Origin: JAPPLB01 sp965206655 | GTDB taxonomy: Bacteria > Acidobacteriota > Terriglobia > Bryobacterales > UBA6623 | Assembly (NCBI GenBank): GCA_965206655.1 | Contig: CBDBKC010000038.1 | Location: forward strand, 930,001 to 994,000 | Direction of reading: 5' to 3' | Length of the DNA stretch: 64,000 nt | Part shown: positions 7,916 to 16,317 of the stretch, in pieces | How the letters are laid out: the number at the start of each line of letters is the position of its first letter | Numbering within the stretch: position 1 is the stretch's first letter | Translations under genes and position numbers: made by a program | The notes under the pieces: generated by a model | The model's input: only the letters and a program-made list of their open reading frames with translations | Told to the model about the DNA's origin: nothing | Databases searched by the model: none

Positions 7916-9970
7916 TTATGTCGCTACGAGTGGAGCGATAACAAGAGCCACGATCGACATCAGCTTGATAAGAATGTTCATTGATGGACCCGAAGTGTCC
8001 TTGAAGGGGTCGCCGACGGTATCGCCGACGACGGCTGCTTTATGCGCTTCGCCGCCTTTGGTCTCTCCCTCGAGGTCGCCCGCCTCGATAAGTTTCTTCG
8101 CGTTATCCCAAGCGCCCCCCGCGTTGGCCATAAACAATGCGAGAAGGACTCCGGTGACCGTGGCGCCGGCCAGCATTCCGCCGAGGGCCTCTGGGCCGAG
8201 TGCATAACCCACGACGACCGGAGCACCCACGGCAATCAACCCGGGTGCGATCATTTCTTTCAGGGCGGCCGTTGTAGCAATGTCGACGCAGCGGGCGGCG
8301 TCGGGTTTGACACCCGGCTCACCGGCGAGCAGACCCTTGATCTCGCGGAACTGCCGCCGAATCTCTTCGACCATCAAACTGGCGGCGCGGCCGACGCTCG
8401 TCATCGTGAAAGCCGCGATGAGGAAGGGAAGGGTTCCCCCGAGCAGCAATCCGATTACGACCTTAGCGTCGTTGACTTGAATGATGATCGGGCCCATGCC
8501 CAGGCTCGCTCGTGTAGCGTCGACGGCCTGCGTATAGGCCGAGAACAACGCTAGGGCGGCCAACGCGGCCGAACCGATCGCGAACCCCTTGCCCATCGCG
8601 GCCGTAGTGTTACCCAGCGAATCGAGTTCGTCTGTGATGGCCCGCACGTCGGGTCCGAGGCCGGCCATTTGGGAAATACCGCCGGCATTGTCGGCGATCG
8701 GTCCGTAAGCGTCTACACTCATCGTGATTCCGACCGTGGCGAGCATGCCGACAGCCGCGATACCGATTCCGTAGAGGCCCGCGACTTCGTGCGCGACGTA
8801 GATCGCGAGGCAAATCATGAAGACAGGGAAGGCGCAACTGCGGAAACCGACTGCCAAGCCCTGGATGATGTTCGGGGCCGTCCCGGTCCGCGAGGCTTCG
8901 GCAATATCAGTGACCGGGCCCATCGAAGTGTAGTACTCGGTAATGTAGCCGATCACGACACCGGCAACGGTACCGGCGAGAACGGCCCAGAATACGGTTT
9001 GGCCGACTCCCACCACTCCCACCGCAACCCATCCACCCGCAAGGAAGAGGACTGCGGCGAACCAGGCCGAGTACCGCAACGCAGCGGCCGGCCCCATCCC
9101 CTTGAGAGCCTGAATCGAGATAATTCCCAACAGAGACGCGATCAAACCGATCGCGGCCAGAACCAGAGGCAGCGCCATCAACCCGGACCGTACTTGCTCG
9201 AGCCCGTTGCCGGCCGCCAGCATCTGCAATCCTTCGTTCGAAAGCGTCGCCGCGATAGCGAGCGTAGCGATCATCGACCCTACATAGGATTCGAAGATAT
9301 CCGCACCCATACCGGCGACATCACCCACGTTGTCGCCCACGTTGTCGGCGATCACCCCGGGGTTACGAGGATCATCTTCCGGGATACCCGCTTCCACCTT
9401 GCCAACCAGGTCGCTCCCCACGTCGGCCGCTTTGGTGTAGATGCCTCCGCCGACCCGCGCAAAAAGTGCGATGGAGCTTGCGCCCATCGCGAAGCCGTTG
9501 ATGTAGACCGCTTCCTCAAGGCCTCCATAGACCTGAGCGAAGATACCCACACCCAGCAGACCCAGGCCGGCGACAGCCAATCCCATAACCGAACCACCCC
9601 CGAACGCCACCAGTAGCGCCGCCCCCGAACCTTCGGCGCGCGCAGCTTCGCATGTCCGCGAGTTCGCCCTGGTCGCCGCCTTCATTCCGATGAAGCCGGC
9701 GAGGATCGAGAAAATCGCGCCGCTGACGAAGCAGATGGCCGTCTCGACGCTGAGCTTCCAGGCCAGGAGTCCGGCAACCACGACAACGAATACGGCCAGT
9801 ATTCGGTACTCGCGATAGAGAAACGCCATCGCGCCGTTGTGGATGAGATCGGATATTTCCTGCATAAGCTCGTTCCCGGGCGACCGCTTGCCCACTACCA
9901 CGAAGAGCAGCAAGGAACACAATAGGCCTACGAGACCGACATACGGAGTCAGTGCAACAAGATCGTTCAT
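7916..9970 (-). CDS. hppA: membrane-bound cation-translocating pyrophosphatase
   Basis: 684 aa, full length for the family, with about 15-16 hydrophobic segments. The substrate-binding signature K-A-A-D-V-G-S-D-L-V-G-K-V-E is followed by DDPRNPGVIADNVGDNVGD, and the C-terminal VGDTVGDPFKDTSGPS is present. These Asp/Lys clusters bind Mg-pyrophosphate. The protein hydrolyses cytosolic pyrophosphate and pumps H+ or Na+ across the inner membrane. In the motif G-N-T-T-A-A-M-G-K-G the residue after GNTT is Ala, which in this family marks the K+-dependent subclass; the K+-independent type has Lys there. K+-dependent enzymes include both H+ and Na+ pumps, so the ion is not settled. It appears monocistronic. 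Confidence 0.95.
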   Translation of the reverse strand: MNDLVALTPYVGLVGLLCSLLLFVVVGKRSPGNELMQEISDLIHNGAMAFLYREYRILAVFVVVVAGLLAWKLSVETAICFVSGAIFSILAGFIGMKAATRANSRTCEAARAEGSGAALLVAFGGGSVMGLAVAGLGLLGVGIFAQVYGGLEEAVYINGFAMGASSIALFARVGGGIYTKAADVGSDLVGKVEAGIPEDDPRNPGVIADNVGDNVGDVAGMGADIFESYVGSMIATLAIAATLSNEGLQMLAAGNGLEQVRSGLMALPLVLAAIGLIASLLGIISIQALKGMGPAAALRYSAWFAAVLFLAGGWVAVGVVGVGQTVFWAVLAGTVAGVVIGYITEYYTSMGPVTDIAEASRTGTAPNIIQGLAVGFRSCAFPVFMICLAIYVAHEVAGLYGIGIAAVGMLATVGITMSVDAYGPIADNAGGISQMAGLGPDVRAITDELDSLGNTTAAMGKGFAIGSAALAALALFSAYTQAVDATRASLGMGPIIIQVNDAKVVIGLLLGGTLPFLIAAFTMTSVGRAASLMVEEIRRQFREIKGLLAGEPGVKPDAARCVDIATTAALKEMIAPGLIAVGAPVVVGYALGPEALGGMLAGATVTGVLLALFMANAGGAWDNAKKLIEAGDLEGETKGGEAHKAAVVGDTVGDPFKDTSGPSMNILIKLMSIVALVIAPLVAT

Positions 9971-10268
9971 TTTTCAACCAGAATGGGGCTAACTGTGAGG
10001 TGTGCAGATGCCTGAGAAGCGCCCTAGGGCGGCTTTCAGGGACCAAAACAGAATCTTAGAGCGTACCATGTGAGCTTGACGTGTGGCTAGTTTTTTTGCG
10101 TATTGATGCCCGACTGAAAGGGGGCTGTGCGGGCCCCAGTACGGCGGCCTGCCCTTTGGACGTAGAGACCTGAGCGACGCCGCCCCCGCCGACTGTAACG
10201 CCGAGAGGCATCCGTTTGCCGCCAGCGCGGCAGAGCTTCCTTTGGTACGCGCGCGCCGAGGCAGGGGA
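9971..10268. other. intergenic stretch, no gene seen
   Basis: About 298 bp upstream of the pyrophosphatase (minus strand) and downstream of the DUF4276 gene. It includes a T7 run near 10091-10097. No supported ORF or RNA. Confidence 0.5.
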
Positions 10269-10865
10269 TCAGATTGCCGTCGCGTCGCGCAATCCGTCGA
10301 AGAGGCGTCTGGCGGCGGGGGCGACCTTCTCGATTTTGGACGGATCTACTTGCCTCAAGAGGTCGGGAGCGTGCCTGGTCTTGTGGTACGGACCTTTCTG
10401 CGTCCGCTTTGAAGCCGTTTTCAGACCGGACAGGACGTCCCGCTTGGGAATCTCTTCCACCTTTGGATTCCGGGGTAGCTTTGCGGCTTGAAACTTCGCG
10501 CCGTAGTACGCGCTGAGAGCGTCCCTGTCAGCGATGAACCACGACTCCATGATCTCGACCATCCAGAAAACCTGAGAGTCATTGATCTTGATCCCTTTGG
10601 GAGGCTTCCAATCGCTTCTGCTCCGGAGCGACTCGAGTGAACAGGAACCGTCCAGGCCTTCGCAGTCGCGCAGCAGCAAGTTCAGCGCATCCGGCTTTGT
10701 CCGCAGCGCATTCATGAAGTATTTGATCGCCTGAGCGCCGCCGGGCACCGGCCGGATCCGGACAGGAGAATCGCCCTGCTCACCGATCGCGCGCTTGAAT
10801 AGCGCGCTGAAACCGGGTCGAAGAGACTTGTGGCCCTCCAAATACACCCACACGTCCGTCACCAT
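10269..10865 (-). CDS. DUF4276 family protein (TOPRIM-like), partner of the adjacent ATPase
   Basis: 198 aa. The N-terminus V-W-V-Y-L-E-G-H followed by R-P-G-F, the central L-L-L-R-D-C-E-G and the later M-E-S-W-F-I-A-D-R-D-A-L are the conserved blocks of DUF4276. In that family the Glu and D-x-E positions resemble a TOPRIM metal site. Such proteins occur next to AAA15/21-type ATPases in two-gene modules that recall OLD, PARIS and Gabija-type defence; the defence role here is inference. The ATG at 10863-10865 lies inside the original 3' end of the ATPase gene, whose TGA is at 10859-10861, a 7-bp overlap. Translational coupling to the ATPase has been lost because an IS200-type element now separates them. 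Confidence 0.75.
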   Translation of the reverse strand: MVTDVWVYLEGHKSLRPGFSALFKRAIGEQGDSPVRIRPVPGGAQAIKYFMNALRTKPDALNLLLRDCEGLDGSCSLESLRSRSDWKPPKGIKINDSQVFWMVEIMESWFIADRDALSAYYGAKFQAAKLPRNPKVEEIPKRDVLSGLKTASKRTQKGPYHKTRHAPDLLRQVDPSKIEKVAPAARRLFDGLRDATAI

Positions 10866-10933
10866 ATGTTGCCGCCGACCTCGCCGCGCCGCCAGATTTC
10901 GCCAAGGCGGTAGTCTTCCAGCCAGGCGTTTAG
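10859..10933 (-). pseudogene. detached 3' end of the AAA ATPase gene
   Basis: Read on the minus strand from the IS200 junction, this segment encodes N-A-W-L-E-D-Y-R-L-G-E-I-W-R-R-G-E-V-G-G-N-I-W followed by TGA at 10859-10861. The G-E-x-W-x-x-G-x-x-G-G ending is the usual C-terminus of AAA15/21-type ATPases. Joining it to the ATPase fragment at 11543-12631 through the shared TTTAG keeps the frame and gives a 386-aa protein. It has no start of its own. Confidence 0.8.
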
Positions 10934-10955
10934 TTCCATCACCAGGTCTAAACCC

Positions 10956-10972
10956 ACCGCCTTTCAGGCGGT
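10956..10972. repeat. left-end hairpin of the IS200-type element
   Basis: ACCGCC-TTTCA-GGCGGT, 22 nt inside the left end. Same sequence and orientation as the right-end hairpin at 11519-11535, as required for recognition by a single-strand Y1 transposase. Confidence 0.75.
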
Positions 10973-11005
10973 CAGCTTCGAGCGGGTCTGGATGACAATA
11001 GGGAG

Positions 11006-11449
11006 ATGGGCGAATATCGGCGAGGGGCGCATGCAGTCTACGACATCAAGTATCACTTGGTCTGGATCACGAAATATCGCTACAAAGTCTTGCGGGGCAG
11101 GGTGGCGGAGCGGACACGGGATCTGATCCGGCAGAGCTGTCAAGCGCGAGAAGTGGTGGTGATTCGGGGCGCTGTGTCGCCGGATCATGTGCATGTATTG
11201 GTATCGGCACCGCCACAGTTGGCGCCGTCGAAGCTGGTGCAGTATGTGAAAGGCAGGTCGTCGCGACGGCTGCAAGATGAGTTTGGGGAATTGCGGAAGC
11301 GATATTGGGGGCAGCACCTGTGGGCGCGGGGATATTTCTGCGCGACGGTGGGCGCAGTGGACGAGGAAACGATTAAGAATTACATTGAGAGGCAGCAATG
11401 GGACGAAGACGACCAGGGCTTCAAGATCACAACGCCCACCAAGCCTTGA
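11006..11449 (+). CDS. tnpA: IS200-type transposase (Y1 HUH family)
   Basis: 147 aa, normal length for TnpA of IS200/IS605. It has Y-H-L-V-W-I-T-K-Y-R near residues 15-24, the HUH motif as D-H-V-H-V-L (residues 60-65) and a C-terminal helix with the candidate nucleophile Tyr in I-K-N-Y-I-E-R-Q. It acts as a dimer on single-stranded DNA, excising and inserting next to TTTAG here. No tnpB is present, so the element is the minimal IS200 type. The orientation is opposite to the interrupted ATPase. Confidence 0.92.
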   Translation: MGEYRRGAHAVYDIKYHLVWITKYRYKVLRGRVAERTRDLIRQSCQAREVVVIRGAVSPDHVHVLVSAPPQLAPSKLVQYVKGRSSRRLQDEFGELRKRYWGQHLWARGYFCATVGAVDEETIKNYIERQQWDEDDQGFKITTPTKP

Positions 11450-11500
11450 GCCGGCTCTGAGCCGGGGCTTCTTCAGGCGGCTTCAGCCGCAAGCCGACTT

Positions 11501-12631
11501 TCAGTCGTAAATGAACCCACCGCCTTTCAGGCGGTGGTTGTTTAGATCATCCTGTTTGAGCCGGTTCATCTGGCTGGCCCCGTCGGGTCCGCGCTCGCAG
11601 ACTACGACCGACTCGGGGTCGTCCGAAAGGGCATCGACCAGAGCCTCGGAGTGCGTTGTCACGACGAGTTGCGTGCGACTCGACGCGTCCTTGAGGGCTT
11701 CGGCTACCAAGCTGAGGGCGTCGGGATGCAGGCCAATTTCGGGTTCTTCGATACAAACAAGCGGGGGCGGCTTGGGGTGGCAGAGAATCGCCATCAAGGC
11801 AAGAAAACGTAGCGTTCCGTCCGACATGCGTGTCGCGGGCACGAGAGTCTTGAAACTCTTCTCTCGAAGAGCAAGCTGAATGCGCCGGCCTTCAACTTGA
11901 GTGCTGATTCGTTTGTAGTCGGGAAGAAGGCGTTGCAAGTAGGACTCTACTTTTCCGAGGCTCTCGTCCTGATCCATTGCGTTCAGAACGAGTGCAAGGT
12001 TGGAAGCGTCTTCGGCAACGAAATGTTTTTCGCGATCAATCGACTGCGGGTTCCGCAGGGCGGAAGCCGACCCAATCGTCCAGTCTTTGTAGACGCGAAT
12101 GGAATCGAAGTCCTCGGCCAAGACTGTGATGTCGCGATACTGAGCTGGATCCTTGATTTGGCTGAGAATCGACTGTTCCTCTTTGAGATTCTTTTGATCC
12201 ACAGTGCGGCGGTCTGACATCCCACTCGCAAGGAGCTTTGCTGAGACGGCATACCTCTCCAGCCAAAGGGTAGATGTACTGTTGTCCGAGGACTGGCGTC
12301 TCCCTTTCGTCTGAAACGTTTCTTGATTGACCCAAAACCCACCAAAGCTATTCTCTAAATGGATTCGATAGAGCCCGCTCTTCCGACTGACTCCCGCCTC
12401 CAGTGACGCCGAATCAGCTTGTCGCTCTCCCTTCCATAGCCACTCGGTGATGCCACCGTTCTCGACAAAGAACGCGGAGAGGTTTCGAGGTGTGTTCTGG
12501 AGGATACGAAGAACTTCGATGAAGTTAGATTTTCCTGATGCGTTCGCGCCGATCAATACGTTCAGCGGACCCAGTTTGAGAGAGAGATCCTTGAAGGACA
12601 GGATGTTTTCTATCTGGATCTCTGTCAACAT
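11501..12631 (-). pseudogene. AAA15/21-type ATPase, C-terminus replaced by IS200 sequence
   Basis: 376 codons. An SMC/RecF-like ATPase: Walker A G-A-N-A-S-G-K-S-N near residues 29-37, P-L-V-C-I-E-E-P-E-I-G-L-H-P as signature and Walker B, and V-T-T-H-S-E-A-L-V-D as the switch His. The last 12 residues (N-H-R-L-K-G-G-G-F-I-Y-D) are read from the right hairpin of the IS200-type element and are not native. The true ending is at 10859-10933 (see that entry). The restored gene would overlap the DUF4276 gene by 7 bp. Such ATPases usually sense phage or DNA signals and control a TOPRIM-type partner; that role is inferred. The truncated protein keeps all ATPase motifs and could still be stable. Confidence 0.85.
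11519..11535. repeat. right-end hairpin of the IS200-type element
   Basis: Same 17-bp hairpin as at 10956-10972; here the stem extends by CC/GG to 21 bp (11517-11537). It supplies the artificial C-terminal codons of the ATPase on the minus strand. Confidence 0.75.
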
Positions 12632-12845
12632 GCCTGCATCCGAATGCGACTGCCGACGCGCTGCTAGCGGCCCAGCCGTTCTCTATCATTACCACAAGGG
12701 CCGGACTCTGGGGCACCGAAACCAGGAACAAACACGAGTGTTCGTCGCTACCCTGTTGGCGCTACGGTCCTCAACAGCTTGGATGAAGGCGCCGCCCAAC
12801 TCGCGTATAATAGCTACCAGTAGCTTTCGGTCAGGGAGGCCTCAG

Positions 12846-14306
12846 ATGCTAACGATTCCGGGACGTTGGTCGGTACGCAATTGCGACGGTACGAGTCGCC
12901 GCGACTTCATGCAGGTCGGTTCCCTCGGTCTGTTGGGGATGACGCTGTCGCAGGTGCTCAACCTGCAGGACAGGGCGCGGGCGGCGGCTGTCCCGCCACG
13001 GTTTCAAGGCGCGACGGGGTTCGGACGGGCTAAGTCCGTCATCATGCTGTTCCTTCAAGGGGGCCCGAGCCATATCGATATCTGGGACCCGAAGCCGGAC
13101 GCGCCTTCGAATATTCGCGGCGAGTTCAATCCGATCAAAACCAAAATCCCCGGCATCTGGCTCAGCGAAACGATGCCGAAGCTGGCTGAGTCGATCGACA
13201 AATGCACGCTCATCCGCTCGATGAGCTACACGCCCAAGGGACTCTTCAACCACACCGCCGCGATCTACCAGATGTTGACCGGCTATCCGCCCGACAAGGT
13301 GTCGCCGTCAGGGCAGCTTGAGCCACCGTCGCCCATCGACTTTCCGACGGCCGGTTCGTGGATCAGCAAGATGATCCCAACGACCGAACCCGTGCTGCCG
13401 TTCGTCGAGATGCCGCGCCCGCTCCAGGAATCAAGTGTCATCGGTAAGGGCGGCGCGGCCGGTTTTATCGGCAAGGCGTTCGACCCCTACCGCCTTTACC
13501 AGGATCCGAACAAGTCGATCAAGCTTGACGATCTATCGCTGCGCAAAGAGACGCCGCGGGAGCGTCTCGAAAACCGTTTCGAGTTGCTGAAAGGCATCAA
13601 CGGGTCGATGCCTGACCTCGAAAAGGCGGTTGAAAATTCGGCGCTGGACACCTACTACGAGAAGGCTTTCGATCTGGTGCTTTCGGGCAAAGCGCGCGAT
13701 GCTTTCGATCTCGCGAAGGAAACGGACAAGACGCGCGAACGCTACGGGCGAACCACATTCGGCCAGGGTGCTTTGATGGCCCGGCGACTGATAGAAGCCG
13801 GCACGCGCTTCGTCCAGGTGAATTGGCCTTCGGTCGCGAACGGCAACCCGGAAACGACGGCATTTGATACGCATGCGTCGAACTTCGGTCCGCTGAAGAA
13901 TCTGCATTGCCCGGTGCTCGACCAGACGCTGACGGCGTTGCTCGGCGATATGACGGAGCGCGGCTTGCTCGATGACACGCTCGTAGTGGCAGTCGGCGAA
14001 TTCGGACGTTCGCCTCGGCTGGGCGTGAGCACGTCGGGCAATTCGAATTCGCCCGACGGACGCGACCATTGGCCGTATTGCTACACCGCCATGGTGGCCG
14101 GCGCCGGCATTCCGGGCGGACGGCTCTATGGCGAGTCGGATGAGACCGCGTCGTCGCCCAAGGATAAGCCGGTGCATCCGAATGATCTGCTGGCGACGGT
14201 TTACTATGCGCTGGGTATCGACCCGAACATGGAGATCCACAACCACCTGAATCAGCCGCGCGAGTTGGTGAAGGGCAAGCCGGTTACGGATCTGTTTGTG
14301 GGCTAG
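12846..14306 (+). CDS. DUF1501 domain protein, Tat-exported
   Basis: 486 aa from the ATG at 12846, preceded by GGGAGG. The open frame continues upstream but has no family resemblance there. The N-terminus has a twin-arginine signal S-R-R-D-F-M-Q-V-G-S-L-G-L-L-G. Then comes the DUF1501 core: FLQGGPSHIDIWDPKPD, R-S-M-S-Y, H-T-A-A-I-Y-Q-M-L-T-G near the N-terminus and V-A-V-G-E-F-G-R-S-P, G-R-D-H-W-P near the C-terminus. The fold is sulfatase/alkaline-phosphatase-like. These genes usually follow a DUF1549/DUF1553 cytochrome-like partner in Planctomycetes and Acidobacteriota; none is seen here. Function unknown. Confidence 0.9.
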   Translation: MLTIPGRWSVRNCDGTSRRDFMQVGSLGLLGMTLSQVLNLQDRARAAAVPPRFQGATGFGRAKSVIMLFLQGGPSHIDIWDPKPDAPSNIRGEFNPIKTKIPGIWLSETMPKLAESIDKCTLIRSMSYTPKGLFNHTAAIYQMLTGYPPDKVSPSGQLEPPSPIDFPTAGSWISKMIPTTEPVLPFVEMPRPLQESSVIGKGGAAGFIGKAFDPYRLYQDPNKSIKLDDLSLRKETPRERLENRFELLKGINGSMPDLEKAVENSALDTYYEKAFDLVLSGKARDAFDLAKETDKTRERYGRTTFGQGALMARRLIEAGTRFVQVNWPSVANGNPETTAFDTHASNFGPLKNLHCPVLDQTLTALLGDMTERGLLDDTLVVAVGEFGRSPRLGVSTSGNSNSPDGRDHWPYCYTAMVAGAGIPGGRLYGESDETASSPKDKPVHPNDLLATVYYALGIDPNMEIHNHLNQPRELVKGKPVTDLFVG

Positions 14307-14374
14307 GTCGGGCGGGCTGCCGCAGAGGGTACGGCAGGCTGGGCCCCCACAATTCCTGAAAATACAGTTTCGCG

Positions 14375-15466
14375 ATGGCTGCCATCCAACTGACGTGCGT
14401 CGCGGGGGCGCGTCCGAACTTCATGAAGGTGGCGGCGCTGTGGGAGGCGTTCGGCTCACGCCAGGCGTTTGCTCCCCGGCTTGTCCACACGGGGCAGCAT
14501 TTCTCGCCCGAAATGTCGCGGGTGTTCTTTGAAGATCTTGGGTTGCCTCACCCGGATGCTTATCTCGGGGTCGCGGGGGGGTCGCACGCGATTCAGACGG
14601 CTGAAGTCATGAAGGCGATCGAGGCCGAGTTCATTGAGCGGCGTCCAGATTTGCTGGTCGTCGTGGGTGATGTGAACTCGACGCTGGCCGCCACGCTCGT
14701 GGCTTCGAAGCTGGGGATCCGAGTTGCTCATGTCGAGGCGGGCTTGAGAAGCTTCGACCATGACATGCCGGAGGAGATCAACCGGCTCGTTACGGATGTG
14801 CTGTCCGACTATCTGTTTGTGACCGAGCCCTCGGGCGTTGCGAATCTGCGGGCGGAGGGCATTCCCGAGGACCGGGTGTTCCTTGTCGGGAATGTGATGA
14901 TCGATACCCTGGTGCGATTTCGCGAGAGGGCGGGAGAATCATCGATTCTAGATGAGCTTTCGCTCGCAGCCGGCGGCTATGCGGTCGTGACGCTGCACCG
15001 GCCGTCGAATGTGGATGACCCGGGGCGGCTAGGGCAGTTCCTCGGGATGTTGAAGCGGGTTGCGGAGCAGCTCACCGTCGTCTTCCCGATGCATCCGCGG
15101 ACGCGAAAGCAGATTGACGAAGCTGGACTGACAACGGAAGGATTGTTGTGTGTCCCGCCGCTGGGGTACTTGGATTTCTTGCGGCTCCAAAGCGAAGCGC
15201 GACTGGTCCTCACCGATTCGGGCGGAATTCAGGAAGAAACGACGATACTGGGTGTGCCATGTCTGACCTTGCGGGAGAACACGGAGCGGCCGATCACGAT
15301 TGAGCAAGGCACGAATCGGCTGGTGGGAACAGATTCTGAAGCCGTGCTGGAAGCCGTGAGAGACGTCCTGGGCGCTGCCGTGCCGGGGCCGCAAGCGCCG
15401 GCGCTGTGGGACGGCCATGCCGCCGAGCGCATTGCCGACGTGCTGGAGCAGCATCTTCCGGCGTAG
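14375..15466 (+). CDS. wecB: UDP-N-acetylglucosamine 2-epimerase (non-hydrolysing)
   Basis: 363 aa, full length. Recognised by the opening C-V-A-G-A-R-P-N-F-M-K-V, H-T-G-Q-H-F (residues 42-47), V-V-G-D-V-N-S-T, A-H-V-E-A-G-L-R-S-F with P-E-E-I-N-R, V-T-L-H-R-P-S-N-V-D and the UDP-binding D-S-G-G-I-Q-E-E. It interconverts UDP-GlcNAc and UDP-ManNAc in the cytosol, feeding surface polysaccharide synthesis. It lies 68 bp downstream of the DUF1501 gene on the same strand. It fits with the glycan-building genes at 20.5-29.4 kb, although it is not adjacent to them. Confidence 0.93.
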   Translation: MAAIQLTCVAGARPNFMKVAALWEAFGSRQAFAPRLVHTGQHFSPEMSRVFFEDLGLPHPDAYLGVAGGSHAIQTAEVMKAIEAEFIERRPDLLVVVGDVNSTLAATLVASKLGIRVAHVEAGLRSFDHDMPEEINRLVTDVLSDYLFVTEPSGVANLRAEGIPEDRVFLVGNVMIDTLVRFRERAGESSILDELSLAAGGYAVVTLHRPSNVDDPGRLGQFLGMLKRVAEQLTVVFPMHPRTRKQIDEAGLTTEGLLCVPPLGYLDFLRLQSEARLVLTDSGGIQEETTILGVPCLTLRENTERPITIEQGTNRLVGTDSEAVLEAVRDVLGAAVPGPQAPALWDGHAAERIADVLEQHLPA

Positions 15467-15580
15467 GGCACAACGTGGCTCGGGGTCCGGCTCGCGGCAA
15501 GGCGGATTGCGGCTGGGCGGATTCAAAGTAGTTACCTCGTTTGCGTCCGTGTTATCCTGATTTCGATCCCTCCTTAACGT

Positions 15581-15656
15581 GGGCCTGTGGCGCAGTTGGG
15601 AGCGCGCTTCCATGGCATGGAAGAGGTCGAGGGTTCGAATCCCTCCAGGTCCACCA
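15581..15656 (+). tRNA. tRNA-Ala (anticodon GGC)
   Basis: A 76-nt cloverleaf with encoded CCA. Acceptor GGGCCTG pairs with CAGGTCC (one G-U). The anticodon stem CTTCC/GGAAG encloses the loop ATGGCAT, giving anticodon GGC. The T-arm GAGGG-TTCGAAT-CCCTC is intact. It lies between the epimerase and the molybdenum hydroxylase genes. Confidence 0.95.
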
Positions 15657-15846
15657 GTTTTCTTCCTTTTAGCATCATTGGATTGCCCCTCCTTTTCCGG
15701 TCCGTGCCCGGATCTGGTGAGTATCTCGCTACTCTCGGGCCGTTAACTTGACGGTCTCCACAGTCGGCCCATCACCGTTGAGATCATGTATTTGGTAGGC
15801 ACAGGGGCTCCTGCATGAGGCTCGCGATGTGCTGTATTGTTAGCCA

Positions 15847-16317
15847 ATGTCTTCGTCGTATTCGGTTGTTGTCAACGGGCAGCGGCGGACGGTAGAGGAG
15901 GCTCCCGACACGCCTTTGCTCTGGGTGTTGCGGGATTCGCTCGGTCTGACGGGAACGAAGTTTGGCTGTGGCCGGGGCCTGTGCGGTTCCTGTACTGTGC
16001 ATGTAGCGGGCTCGGCGGTGCGGAGTTGCTTGTTGCCGGTGTCTCGGTTGGGCGGGCGCGCGGTCACAACAATCGAGGGTCTCGGCGAAGGGCCCGACCA
16101 CCCTGTTCAGCGCGCATGGATCGAAGAAGATGTGCCGCAGTGCGGGTATTGCCAGCCGGGAATGATCATGTCGGCAAGTGCCCTGCTCTCTCGGATTGAC
16201 ACCCCTACGGACGAGGACATCAACGGAGCGCTCGCGGGTCATATTTGCCGCTGCGGAACCTATCCGCGGATTCGGCGGGCTATTCATCGAGCCGCGGAGG
16301 CGGCTAGGCGGCGATGA
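15847..16317 (+). CDS. [2Fe-2S] small subunit of a xanthine dehydrogenase-family hydroxylase
   Basis: 156 aa, full length. The plant-type [2Fe-2S] cluster is C-G-R-G-L-C-G-S-C followed by a later Cys in S-C-L-L-P; the second cluster, in the helical domain, is C-G-Y-C-Q-P-G and C-R-C-G-T-Y. It passes electrons from the molybdenum subunit to an external acceptor. The next gene starts within its stop codon (ATGA overlap), so the two are coupled. It is closest in style to isoquinoline 1-oxidoreductase alpha subunits (IorA), but the substrate is open. No FAD subunit gene is nearby, as usual for the Ior type. Confidence 0.93.
   Translation: MSSSYSVVVNGQRRTVEEAPDTPLLWVLRDSLGLTGTKFGCGRGLCGSCTVHVAGSAVRSCLLPVSRLGGRAVTTIEGLGEGPDHPVQRAWIEEDVPQCGYCQPGMIMSASALLSRIDTPTDEDINGALAGHICRCGTYPRIRRAIHRAAEAARRR

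Larger units (their letters stand above)
10934..11545 (+). mobile_element. IS200-type (IS200/IS605 family) insertion sequence, 612 bp
   Basis: A single-gene element with a Y1 transposase and near-identical hairpins in direct orientation at both ends (accgcctttcaggcggt at 10956-10972 and 11519-11535), as expected for IS200/IS605 ends. TTTAG precedes the left end (10929-10933) and is the last five bases at the right (11541-11545), the pattern of target-specific insertion without duplication. Deleting 10934-11545 restores the ATPase reading frame, which fixes the boundaries well. Confidence 0.85.

Noticed and set aside
11517..11537. Rho-independent terminator for the ATPase gene
   Set aside because: The same hairpin occurs in direct orientation at the other end of the IS200-type element and has no T run; it is a transposase recognition hairpin.
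12447..12845. Upstream extension of the DUF1501 frame by 133 codons
   Set aside because: It would place the Tat signal inside the protein and overlaps the ATPase start on the other strand; the ATG at 12846 has a good GGGAGG site.
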